From Raffaelea ambrosiae (lineage: Eukaryota > Ascomycota > Sordariomycetes > Ophiostomatales > Ophiostomataceae): a stretch of 64,000 bases of DNA. The translations under genes were made by a program, and so were the position numbers. The notes below the pieces were generated by a model. The model was not told the DNA's origin and did no database searches. It worked only from the letters and a program-made list of their open reading frames with translations. Location: assembly GCA_002778195.1 (NCBI GenBank), contig PCDI01000010.1:1054001-1118000 (forward strand), in the 5' to 3' direction. Below, one piece after another: positions 52,453 through 62,942 of the stretch (its first letter is position 1; the number at the start of each line of letters is the position of its first letter).

Positions 52453-54150
52453 ATGGTCCTCCCTCGTAGCAACCCGACCAAGTCCTACTGGATCGAGGCG
52501 GCCAAGTCGCCGCTGCGCAACTTCCAGTCGGCCTCTGCACTGCCCGACAAGACCGACCTCGTCATTGTCGGCAGCGGCTACACCGGCGCCTCGGCGGCCT
52601 ACTGGATTCACAAGGTGAGGAGCATGACGAAGACAGACATAGAGAAAACAGCACGACCTGACCATGGTGCTCCCCCCAGTACACCGCCGAACATGGCACC
52701 ACCCCGCAGATGGTCATGCTCGAGGCCGCCGACGTGTGCGGCGGCGCCACGGGGCGCAACGGCGGCCAGCTGCGGCCGCATGCCTACTCGCGCTACCCGG
52801 CCTGGTCGAAGCGCTTCGGCCCCGCGGGCGCCCTCGAGCTGATCCAGCACGAGATGGCCCATCTCGACGCCTTCCGCGCGCTGCTCGGCGCCGAGGGCAT
52901 CACCGACGAGTCCTGCCTCAAGATCGGCCGGACCTTTGACGCCGCCATGACCGACGAGGCCTGGACCCGGCTCAAGGGCGCCTTTGACGCCTTTGTCGCC
53001 GACCACGGCCGCGACGGGCCCGTCATCCGCGACTGCTACCTCATCGAGGACCCGAAGGAGGCCGAGGCCTTTACGCAGATGAAGGGCTGCATCGCCGCCA
53101 TCGTGCACCCCGCCGGCCAGGTGTGGCCGTACCGGTTTGTGCACGCGCTGCTGCGCATCGTGCTGGCCACCGGCCACCTGCAGCTGCACGCCAACACGCC
53201 GGTGTCGGCGGTGTCGACGCAGCGCGACGCCGAGGGGTACCTGACGGTCACGACGGCGTCGCGGGGGACCATCAAAGCCAAGAGTGTCTTGCATGCGACG
53301 GTGCGTACCACACCCGGACGGACGCCCCCCGTGTAGAAGAACCATGGTGGGACCACCGCCACTAACAACAACACAGAACCGCTGGGCCTCCCACCTCCTG
53401 CCCGAGTTTGACAACCTCGTCTTCCCCTGCCGCTGCACCATCGCCGCCATCCCGGCGCCCCCCGGCTTCATCCGCAACACCGGCGCCCAGCACTGGGACA
53501 ACACGGTCAACAACTACCACAACCAGCTGCCGCCGCCCTACAACGCCATCATCGTCGGCGGCGCCAAGGCCGTCTGCGCCCACTACCCGCACGCCTGGCT
53601 GCGCAGCGACGCCGTCGACGAGCAGCTGCCCGGCGTGCCCTACTTTTACAAGACCTGGCCCAAGAGCGACATTGTCGGCTGGCCGGCCGACACGGACGCC
53701 ACGGCAGACAAGGACGACAAGGAGAGCCCGCTGGCGCTGCCCGAAAACGAGGGCGGCGTCTGGACGGGCATCGAGACCTCCAGCATCGACGCGTTCCCGT
53801 TTGTCGGCCCCGTGCCCGGCAAGCCCGGCCAGTTTGTGGCGGCCGGGTTTGCCGGCCACGGCATGCCGCGCATCCTGCTGTCGACGGCGCACCTCACGCC
53901 GCTGATCCTGGCCGACCTGATGCAGGAGAAGGACGGGCACGGCCAGACGCGGTGGTCGACGCCCTCGCTGGCCGAGGCGTACCCGACGCTGCCGCCGCCG
54001 TTTGTCCTGACGGCCGAGCGGATGGCCCGGCTGCAAAAGGCGGACGCGCAGGTGGACTACGACGCGGACGTGGCGGCGCACGAGGCGAGCGCCAAGAAGC
54101 CGTTTTGCAACGAGCCGCGGTGTCTGTCATGGAAGACGGAGAAGGCGTGA
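52453..54150 (+). CDS. FAD-dependent oxidoreductase (DAO / glycine-oxidase fold)
   Basis: Predicted 518-aa FAD enzyme of the D-amino acid oxidase-fold family (PF01266). Exons are 52453-52614, 52680-53300 and 53377-54150; all introns are short GT-AG and in phase. The N-terminal Rossmann motif is DLVIVGSGYTGASAAYW (Gly40-Gly45), followed by LEAADVCGGATGRNGGQLRPHAY, a hallmark of fungal DAO-fold oxidases. A later motif is SSIDAFPFVGPVPGKPGQFVAAGFAGHGMPR, the second FAD contact, and HLTPLILADLM. The C-terminus ends LSWKTEKA. Substrates in this family are amines or amino acids, so nitrogen use is likely but unproven. A G8 run (54175-54182) follows the stop by about 25 nt. Confidence 0.9.
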
Positions 54151-55317
54151 GGGTGTGAGGGTGTGAGGGCTGGAGGGGGGGGACCGTTTCTTGCATGCCG
54201 GGTAGGTTGTGCGTGTATAAAGGACAAGCCGAGAAGGCCGTCTGGGGGCAACAGTAGAGCAGAATGTATCACAACCCAATATAAAAGACTACCGCGCGCA
54301 TCTCTATGCAGGCCGTCAGAAGCAAATTTCACCGTCCGGATAGCGTCTGGGACCAGCCCGACAAGGGGTCGGCGCTGTACTCGGCCGCGAGGCATGCCTG
54401 TCTGGGTATGTGGTCAAGAGCGTCTCGCTGGGAACCCGGGCACAGCCCGATGGCGTGGGCTCAATACGGCATTGCCGTGGATCATGGCTGAGATGGATAA
54501 CTAGCGTCCGGGATAGATCCTGGCAAGGGGTCTTTTCTCCGGAGAGAAAGAGGGTTGTCCTTGAGGTCGACAAAGAAAGGTACCGCACTGGGGGCATCGG
54601 CACCTCGATGTCTTGGTGGATCCGTATTCGTGTGCTCTGAAATGCATTGTCTTGTCCGGCCATGGTTTTATGGTTTCGACTTCCCCAGAGGTCTGACAGT
54701 CCATCGTTTTGGGCTGTTTTTCTCCACGCATATCCATCGACCACATGGGGCACGGTAGTGGTCTGGCAAGGGCGCCGGGATGCCAGCATTTGCCGACAGT
54801 GAAATGACGTGAGTGGGGAAGGGAAGTGAAGTGGAAGCAGTTCGTCTCATTGACAAGTGATGTGCAGCTTTCATGTATGGGTTTTCCGCTATCTGAGTTG
54901 TGGTTCCATAACCAAAGCATCCGGACCACTGTTCTACCAACAAATGTAGGTACCTCATCCATACATTGGAGAGAGTGCAGAGGCCAAACGAGGCTAGCCT
55001 GCGCAATCAACCACATGTTGAGTGCGCCGCGTCTTCCTTCCCGACATCCGACCAGCTGGCCAACACTGTACGCTCTCGGGAACCCAGCAATGCATTCGTT
55101 TTGCTGCTGCCTGTCGTGGATTCCCCTGTGGGCTCCTCGGAGAATTCAGTCGTGGCACTGAAAGCAATAGTTGAGTGTGACATGGCAGCCGTTGTCGAAA
55201 TAGGCGGAACCGCAATCATATTCACTATTGTCAATTACCAAGTTGCCACTGGGGCTTGTTAGCAATGCTATTTTCCTAACCCTCCCCCCCCCTTCTTTCT
55301 CAGGTCAGATTGATCAC
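54151..55317. other. Spacer, no supported gene
   Basis: About 1.2 kb between convergent genes. It begins with GGGTGTGAG repeats and a G8 run after the oxidoreductase stop. Beyond that I see no structured feature or gene. Confidence 0.45.
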
Positions 55318-55590
55318 TCACGCCTGCTTAATAAGGGCACCACTCATGCCATCGCCGTAGTCGTCACAAACAAAGATTGCGGTACAGCCATAGAGGAAGT
55401 AACCCCACTGGTACCACTTGGAGGTCCGAGAGGTGTAGATGGTGTTATCGTCGTACATGTTCAGGGCTGTAGGACACTCATTGTTCAGCCATGTACCGCA
55501 TGATCCTTTGTCGTTGACACTGGTGATAGTAAGGGCCCAGCCGAGGGAGACGAACGAGGCGATGAGGAGAGGGGCACGGAATGCAAACAT
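55318..55590 (-). CDS. Small secreted cysteine-containing protein
   Basis: Short single-exon gene for a 90-aa protein. Residues 1 to about 19 (MFAFRAPLLIASFVSLGWA) form a clear signal peptide. The mature part of about 70 aa has four Cys (GSCGTW, NECPT, YGC, FVCDD), enough for two disulfides, with many Tyr/Trp/Thr/Ser. There is no family I recognise. Such proteins can be effectors, adhesion or wall proteins, but the sequence gives no function. The start ATG 55590 is the first that places a signal peptide at the N-terminus; the frame is open far upstream without coding sense. Confidence 0.7.
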   Translation of the reverse strand: MFAFRAPLLIASFVSLGWALTITSVNDKGSCGTWLNNECPTALNMYDDNTIYTSRTSKWYQWGYFLYGCTAIFVCDDYGDGMSGALIKQA

Positions 55591-56081
55591 TGTGGGGAGA
55601 TGGGGGGCTTGGAAATGAGAGGATATAAAAGGATACAAGGTTGGAAATGACTTGGCAAATGCGGTTGAGAACCGCTGAGGTCCGTTGGTGGTGCTTGCCC
55701 ACAGGATTAAATAGACAAAACAAATTGGATAAGGGCCCGGCCTGGGAGGGAAGCCCGGGTACGGTGTGATGTGGTTTCTGTATTTTGCGCTTTCTCCGGT
55801 CAGCCCAGTTACCAAATGGGTAGCCGTCCCATGAAGATCCGAACAGGAACGCAGTTTCGACGGATCTTGATGGTCTGCGGTACGAGAAAGTCGAAAGACT
55901 GTGTGGCACAGCGGGCCAGGCTGAAGGCTTAGGCCCGAAAGCTGAAAGCTTGGCCCGAAACATAGCGCGGCGGTCTCCACTTTGGGGAATAAACTTTGCT
56001 AACTTAAAACGAACACCGCTGAAAATGTGTTGTCCATTTCCCCATTTTTGTCAAAACCACCTTCTTGTGTTCGTTTTCCGT

Positions 56082-57013
56082 TCAGCTAAAATGGCATTGT
56101 CCATTGGTTTTGATTGTACAATAGTCAAGGGGGGCTTGTCTCGCGCAGTTCCTGTCACGCCAGTTCGCCTGCTGCTCGCCCTTGCCAAGGCCGTCCACGG
56201 GGCTGCGTATCGGTAGGCCGGTATTGTCCCGGTGCTGTTTGGCCGTGCCGTGGAGCTCATCTTGAGCATCGGGGTGGGTGCATTCGATCGCTGCCCAGGT
56301 CCCCGTTCGCTTCGCTGGGTCGCAGACCGTCTGACGCCCTTCCCGGTGTCCCAGGTTTTCCAGGCTGCCCAGACTGCCTAGGTTTCCCAAGGTGTCCTGG
56401 CTAGCCAACGCAGATGGGAACAGGTCTGGGTAAGTGGTCCGATTTCTGGCGGGTTGGCTTGCCGTTTGTCTGTTGTAGAGGGTGTTCGAGGGATACTTGG
56501 AAGGAGGCAGGGAAACATGCCGGCATGTCAGCGCCCAGAACGTTTTGCCTGTCGTCTTCGACGGGGCAAGGTAAACACCAAGCGTGCCATAAGTCGTATT
56601 GTCGGAAGACGAACAGAAAAGACAGACTGGCCGATCGTGGTCGAACCGGTGTGGACGTGGCCACGGTTTTCGTCGATCGCGCCGGCGGGTTCCAGAAGAC
56701 AAAGTCCTCCGGCTAGAAGCGCCACAACAGACTCGCGTATCTCGCACTCGACGTCAGTCAACCCAGCGCTGTCGAGAACGTCTCGGCGGCCCCGCAGAGC
56801 TTTGGCCACGCCATCCCGCGTCGCATTGTCTGCGTCGGATATGCCGATCCACACCACTACGGGTTGCTCATGACCAACATGTCCAATGCGGCCAATCAAC
56901 CGCGGCTTTGGTGGAAGCGATATGTAGTACCGCCTTGCTTCAGCATCGATGGACGGCTTGCGAAGAGGGAGAGTGCGGTGGCTGGTCGCCGCGTTTGCAG
57001 AACCGGACGCCAT
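56082..57013 (-). pseudogene. Frameshifted, truncated trypsin-like peptidase-domain gene
   Basis: Fragments of a common fungal family with a serine-peptidase-like fold. The upstream frame (about 57013-56620) encodes EQPVVVWIGISD, LDSAGLTDVECEIRESV and GSTTIGQSVFS. After a shift around 56610-56625 the next frame gives NTTYGTLGVYLAPSK, WALTCRHVSLPP (catalytic-type His in CRHV), then ends early. No GT-AG intron joins the two frames. The tail contains a decayed 12-15-bp repeat (encoding LGNLGSLGSLENLG) and lacks the C-terminal half. Probably an inactive gene. Confidence 0.6.
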
Positions 57014-57933
57014 GAAAGACTGGAAATGCTGGAGTCGACCAAGAGGAGACCGTGTCAAGAGGAAGATGGATGTACCTCTGGTTGCCGGTCTGGATGTGGA
57101 GAAATCAAACGGTCTGGGGAAGGTAGAGAAAGTATGGAGAAGAGAGTAGAACACTAGCGTCTGTGGCCAAAGGTGTGATGAGAGACGTGGTAAGGATTGA
57201 AAAAGGCCGGCATGGAGCCGGAAAGGGGGAGACCATGGGGCGCTGTGGTGGGAGAGGTTTACTGGTCAAAGTAACAATGTAGGCCTACGACTACCAAAAA
57301 GTGCACTGGGCCACAAAAATAGACAGCACGCCGCAGAACCACAGCAGAAAGGTGCCGTAGCAGGAGATGCAATGTGGGCGAGGGCAGAAAAAGGGCAGTG
57401 CTTCACGCTAGACTGCCTATGAATTCACTACTACTTGGCGTGATGCACAAATGCGCATCCCCCATCGTCTCGTTTCGCATTCCTTCTCTGCTGCCCAGGC
57501 GTGCCGCTTTCTCTGAATCCTTGGCGAAGCATATGTCGTCGCCATTTTCGGAGTCTTTTTTTGGCTGTGGTCGTTTTTTGTCAGCATGTTTCTTGGCGGG
57601 CTGACTGTGTCGAAGCCGCGTCTCGTGGCCATGCACATTTGTGGAGGGAACATTCATGGCTGACAGGAACTGTAGAAAATATATCCGTATGCGGGAGAAC
57701 AGAAAAAGAGAGAGGAAAACGATGCGCTTATCGATATGCATGTCGACATCGCCTCGCCCTGTATTAATAATGCTTTGTGCTACCCCGACTGTCAAAAACT
57801 GGGTTCCAAAGCAGCCGGCATGCGCACGTCGTTCCGCTCACGTTTTGCCATCGACACTCATTTCCACTCGGCAGAGAAGAACGTGAACAACGCCGCCTTA
57901 CAACAACGGCAACCAACAGCTGCTGCTTTCACC
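57014..57933. other. Spacer and promoter of the NAD(P)-dependent reductase
   Basis: About 920 bp with no supported gene. The region directly upstream of 57934 has a CA/CT-rich leader. No clear element. Confidence 0.45.
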
Positions 57934-59104
57934 ATGGCTGCACCCCAAGACTCGGTCCTCCCACCCGGCGCCAAGATCCTCGTCACGGGCGTCAACGGCT
58001 ACGTCGGCTCGCACGTTGCCGACCAGGCCCTGGCATGCGGCTACGCCGTCCGCGGCAGCGTCCGCAACGTCGAGAAGCACCGCTGGCTCGAGACGTACTT
58101 TGCCGACAAGCACGGGCCGGGGCGCTTCGAGCTGGCCGAGGTGCCGGACATGACCGTGGCCGGCGCTTTTCGACAGGCGGTCGAGGGCGTCCGAGGCGTC
58201 GTCCACGTCGCGTCCATTGTCACCTTTGACCCGGACCCGCACACGGTCATCCCCACCGTCGTGGACAGCACGCTGGGCGTTCTGCGGGAGGCCGCGGCGG
58301 CCGCGGGCGTCGAGCGCTTTGTGCTGACCTCGTCGGCCACGGCGGCCGCGCAGCCGAAGCCCAACGACACGTCTGTGATCACGAGCGCGTCGTACAACGA
58401 AGAGGCCGTGGCGCTGGCAGACGATCTGCCGGCCGACCTGCCCGCCATGGTCAAGGGCTTTCTGGTGTACGGATCGAGCAAGGTCAAGGGCGAGCAGGCG
58501 GTGTGGAAGTGGGTGGAGGAGAACCAGCCCGACCTGGTGGTGAATACGGGTACGGAGCATCGCCCTGTCTTTCTTTCTTCGTTTCCGTCTCTTTTTGGCC
58601 CGTTTCGTCTTCTAACTCTGCAGTCCTCCCCGGTGGATGCTTTGGCCCGATCTTGAATGTCGAGCGCCAAGGCTACCCGTCCACAGCCCAGCTGGCCATG
58701 GCCCTCTATGCCAATAACCAGGATGCGATCAAGACCTTTATTCACGACTACCCCCCAGGTTCGTGCTATTTCGATATGGACCGTACAAAGCGAGAACTGA
58801 CCGTGCAGAATGGTACATTGATGTCCAAGACGTTGCCCGCCTGCACATTGCCGCCCTGGTGCTGCCCGAGGTCCAAAACGAGCGCGTCTTTGGCTATGCC
58901 GCGCCGTACAACTGGAACACTGTTCTGGACGGCTTCCGGGCACTTTACCCAGACAAGACATTTCCGGACAATGTCGACGGTGTCTGGGATGACCTGACCG
59001 TGATTGCTGGTAGAGACCGTGCCAGGGAATTGCTGAAAAAAGCTGGCCGCGATGATTTCACCACTCTGCGCGAGAGCCTGGCTGCACTGGTCGAAAGCAA
59101 GTAG
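57934..59104 (+). CDS. NAD(P)-dependent reductase, dihydroflavonol-4-reductase-like (extended SDR)
   Basis: Predicted 348-aa extended SDR that reduces aldehydes or ketones. Exons are 57934-58549, 58624-58758 and 58809-59104. The N-terminus KILVTGVNGYVGSH has the TGxxGxxG motif (18-25). The active-site Tyr/Lys is in LVYGSSKVKGE (YGSSK, around 187). Splicing gives VVNTVLPGGCFGPILN and YPPEWYIDVQDVARLHIAAL, exactly the conserved regions of fungal GRE2/DFR-type reductases, and removes a stop-containing segment at each intron. Length is normal. Substrate (methylglyoxal, lignin-type aldehydes, polyketides) is not deducible. Convergent with a DHA2 transporter. Confidence 0.9.
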
Positions 59105-59692
59105 AGGAACGGAGTGAGCCCACAACTAAAATGACCCGAGTGTACGCTGTCTTTTGTTTTCTTCTTTATCCTACAATTATGCAAACGTTTCTTCCTCATC
59201 ACCTGCTCCAAACCATGGTGCGCTGCTGCTTTCGAAGCGGCAAGAGAATCGCTTGACTGGCTCGCAAGTGGTAGATCAGAGACCCGTCCAGATGCCGATG
59301 ACCACTTCAAAATACACAGCAGCAGAGTGGTAGCCAAGAGTGCCATGGTGTCAAGGATCGCGCTATTGCTTTTTTGATTTCTATGTTGAATTATTTCACA
59401 TGATATATTAAAGTTACATATTTTACAAATCAAGACTTTAATTTAAACTGGAATAAATATTCGAATAAAAATTTGAAAAACATATTATTGTAGTTATAAA
59501 TTATTCAAAGTTGAACAATAATAATATATATGACTTCCGCTCGGTAATTCGCTGGTCAAGAGCGCACACGAGACACCACTGAGCTGGCCAAGAATGCTTA
59601 ATGCGGGAACGGGAACAGAAATGAAACGATTACTAGCCTGGCAAACCATAAAGGAGATAACTATTTAACTCGTCTACGATAGGGCTGTCATG
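59105..59692. other. Convergent spacer with AT-rich island
   Basis: About 590 bp. 59370-59535 is strikingly AT-rich with TTTAAATT-like runs and no coding sense, unlike the GC-rich surroundings. The rest contains the 3' ends of both genes. Confidence 0.6.
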
Positions 59693-61594
59693 CTAAATTG
59701 CTGGCCCGACCTCCATTTCGTCCTCATCTGGCCCAGCCCAGCCTTCCCTCTTGTCCTTGGCGACTCGTACAAACACGGCGTCCAGGGTCAGTGCTATCAA
59801 CGCAATGCCAACCCCGAAGAACAATGCCGCTCTGAAACCGACGACTTCGTCTGTCCTGTTTTTGTTCACCTGGGTCTCGATCGTGCCTGCAAAGCCCAAT
59901 CCGAGGCTCGTGCCATACAGATTGAGGGTGCTGATCAGAGAGGCCGCCACGCCCTGCTGGTTGCGCCGAACACTGTTGCTTGCAATGATTTGCGCAGCAA
60001 CATAGACAAAGTCGGGGCAGAAGGCCATGAAGATCGTGGCCGGGAAGACTTGGGCCCAGTAGATCTGGTGAACGGGCATCGTGGCGAGGAGAAGATTGGC
60101 CACCATGATGGACGCCGAGCCGATCGCCAGGATCCACTGGGCCGCCAGCCGCGGGATCAGCCATGCGGCCACAAAGGTGCCCGCGGTGGCACAAATGGCA
60201 AACGGCGTCCACTCAGCCGCGTATTCGAGGATTGTCTTGTCGCGAAGAAGTCGCAGCCAGGCCACCATGTACCAGACGAAGATGCCGTTGGACATGAAGC
60301 TGAAGAGGACGGCGACGAGCAGAGGGCCAAAGGATGGTGCTGTCCATATGTCCAGCGGCATGATGGGGGCTTTGGCGAACCGTTTTTCCCAGATGGCGAA
60401 TGTCGCCAGCGCGGCAATGGACACCACAAGGAGAACCGGCTCGAACGGAGCGCCCCAGCCACTGTCTGGCGCTTGGCTGCGTGTTGGAGGCATTCGTTAG
60501 CACGGTACGTTCCCGGGGGGAAATGAAAAGAACAGGGGAAAAAAAAGAGAGCAAAAGCAGTTCATGCAGACGGTTTCGTACTTCCAGCAGATACTGAAGA
60601 GAACCAACCCCCCTGTTCCCAAGACTGCGCCAATCCAATCGACTTTCCCACCCTTGTCGACAGGGTGGTCCATGGGAAGAAGGTAGCCGAGAACGCCAAA
60701 GATGCAGGCTCCGACGATGGCCCTGTGCGGAGGATTAGCTGGGCACCAACGCGATTGATAAAAAAGACAGTTCCCGGTTTGTTCTCACAGTCCCCAGAAA
60801 ATCCACTTCCACGTAGCAAACTGGACAAAGATCCCTGCCCACACGGCACCCAGAAAACTGCCAATGGGCGCCGACGCGCCGAAGAAACCGAGCGTGATGT
60901 TCCTCATCTTGCCGGGCGGGATGGCTGTGCTGATCAACGCGACGGCATTGGGCATGATGAACGCCCCTCCAATGCCCGATAGAGCGCGCATGAGGTTGAA
61001 CGTAATGAAGCTCGTACAGAAGCCGTTGGCCAGCGACCAGATGACGAGCCACGCGGCGCCTGCCATCATGACGTTGCGATGGCCGTAGACGGCACCGAGC
61101 CGCCCACTAATGAGGACGAATGTGCCCTGTGTCAGTCTGGAGAAGAGACATTAGCGATCGAATGAGGACTGGATCGGCTGGATCGGCTGGAAGAACAGGA
61201 GGAGGTGGGTTCGGACAGACGGGTATGATGCTGCAGCCCAATTGGCCTTCCCTGGGCCGACGGCTGCTCCCAGGGCGTCGCTTATGTCGAGACCGGCAGC
61301 CAGGCCAACCATGTTGGAGATCATCTACATGTCGCAGTCAGATTGGTCAGTAATGTTCTCGATGCGGCCTCCTCGAGACCAAGGAGAGAAAAAAAAGACA
61401 CTAACCTGCACCATGTTGCTGCAGACGATAAGCACGATGATGGCCAGCCTCCGGCCTTTCCTGATGGTCGCCTGCGGAGACGTCTGGTGGTTCGGCTGGC
61501 TGGGTGTGCTGTCACTTTGTCCCTGTTCTCGGGCCAGCGCAGTCTGGTTAGGTGGTGATAGCTCATGGCCTTCTAGATCCTTGGGGAGTGACAT
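59693..61594 (-). CDS. MFS transporter, DHA2-type drug:H+ antiporter
   Basis: Predicted 521-aa plasma-membrane exporter of the 14-segment DHA2 family. Exons in transcription order are 61594-61406, 61324-61221, 61136-60789, 60722-60582 and 60476-59693. Exon 1 ends LAIIVLIVCSNMVQ and splices to MISNMVGLAAGLDISD. Motif A reads TFVLISGRLGAVYGHRNVMMAG. FITFNLMRALSGIGGAFIMPNAVALI and GKMRNITLGFFGASAPIGSFLGAVWAG are typical DHA2 segments. The final exon has ANLLLATMPVHQIYWAQVFPA and the family-typical C-terminal segments. The exon-2 donor GTCTGT is weak, yet phase and motifs agree. Likely role: efflux of toxins or metabolites. Confidence 0.88.
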
Positions 61595-62117
61595 GGTCGA
61601 GGCAGGACAATTTTGTCTTGGAAATAAGGACACAAAACAGAGTGTGTTTTCAATTGCTCATTGTCTACATAGAAACCCGCTGGCATTCTTTTATACGCCC
61701 AAAGTACAGTTCGGCGGTCAAGGGGATTTCAGCATCCGACGATATTCCGGGCGGTAGAACTCTGGATATACCTGGTTTAGCGTCCCTGAACCAGCCGGAA
61801 AAACCCCGGTAAATATCCAGCGCGTGAAAAATCAAATACAAAAACGTCTCCCTTGACAACACCATATTCGGCGGAGAACGCCTCGTAACCCAAGACAGAA
61901 ATAAAAGAGGAACCAACCCAACACGTCGTGTGTGGGGAGCATATCCTTTCCGTGTCCAATCAACCGCACATCGTGAGAATGCCGAACTGAATCGAGGCGA
62001 CACACAATATGGTGCTGCACAAGTACTCCACGGCGAAGCATTCCCAAGTGAGAGACAAATCGCAAAGCTTCCGAGAACACAGAAACAACCAGAACACGGT
62101 CGAAATACGCGCCCGTA
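61595..62117. other. Spacer upstream of DHA2 transporter
   Basis: About 520 bp of mixed, mostly AT-rich sequence. Serves as promoter of the transporter and 3' region of the next gene. No gene is supported. Confidence 0.4.
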
Positions 62118-62942
62118 TCAGCCACTGCTCCCTCCGTTGGGATCAGACTGGTCTAGCTCCCTCTCTGTGCTCTTTCTCTCGGCCGTGTTCCAGTCGAGCC
62201 AGCGCTGTTTTTGCACCCAGAGCGCTACATAGGACACCAGGATCGGGTCCACAAGCTCGCACGGCAGATCCCCTGCATAGATCTCCAGATCCCCCGCCGC
62301 AACCAGCCGCCCGTATCCGTCCATGAGCACGAAAGGCTCTTCTTGTCTCCCATCCGCGATCCAAATCAGTGGTCCGCGCGACGTGTTCAGGGGCCAATAT
62401 AGGCGACGCGCAATAGAACAGAGATCGTCGGTTCCCGACACGTCCTTGGGAGGTGAGCCATTCGCGGCGCCTCCGCGCGACCAGTTGATGTGGAGTCCCC
62501 AATGGCTGTCGTAGTACTGCACTGTGGCGACGAGTTGGTCCTCCGACGGCCGCCGAAATCGAATCCACCCCGTGCGCAGGACGAAGCCCAGAGAGAATGG
62601 CAGGAACGTATGCCGGCGCAAATCGGAGCAGTATCCAAAAGACGCGGACGACAAGATGCGGAAGCCGGCGTGCTTGGGTGCAGCACTGGTGATCCGCACA
62701 GGAAACTTGATTCCGTCGCGGCTCGTCTCCAGCTTGAAGAGCAATGTTGCCGGCTGTCCCTGTGGCCTTCTCTTGGCCGGCCTCCAAACCTCAGCGCCCT
62801 CGGCCGGCGGTGCCCCCAGGGGCGATCTCGCAACCATTCGGCCCGAGGGAGCGCGTTCGAGGTTCTCTTCGCTTGCAAAGACGCGGGTCGTCTGGCCGTC
62901 CCAGTATGCCAGATGCACACCACACAAAGCACAATAGAACAT
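62118..62942 (-). CDS. Uncharacterised protein, possibly membrane-anchored
   Basis: Single frame for a protein of about 274 aa if started at the ATG at 62942 (MFYCALCGVHLAYWDGQTT). I recognise no family. Charged and Arg-rich in the middle; later stretches PLIWIADGRQEEPFVLMDGYGRL and LPCELVDPILVSYVALWVQK suggest a folded beta-rich domain with a short hydrophobic C-terminal part. The frame stays open upstream and encodes a hydrophobic helix (VFVIAALGLGLLYVPYFVK) that looks like a membrane anchor, but no ATG is present before a stop there. A spliced first exon or a longer start is therefore possible. Confidence 0.45.
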   Translation of the reverse strand: MFYCALCGVHLAYWDGQTTRVFASEENLERAPSGRMVARSPLGAPPAEGAEVWRPAKRRPQGQPATLLFKLETSRDGIKFPVRITSAAPKHAGFRILSSASFGYCSDLRRHTFLPFSLGFVLRTGWIRFRRPSEDQLVATVQYYDSHWGLHINWSRGGAANGSPPKDVSGTDDLCSIARRLYWPLNTSRGPLIWIADGRQEEPFVLMDGYGRLVAAGDLEIYAGDLPCELVDPILVSYVALWVQKQRWLDWNTAERKSTERELDQSDPNGGSSG

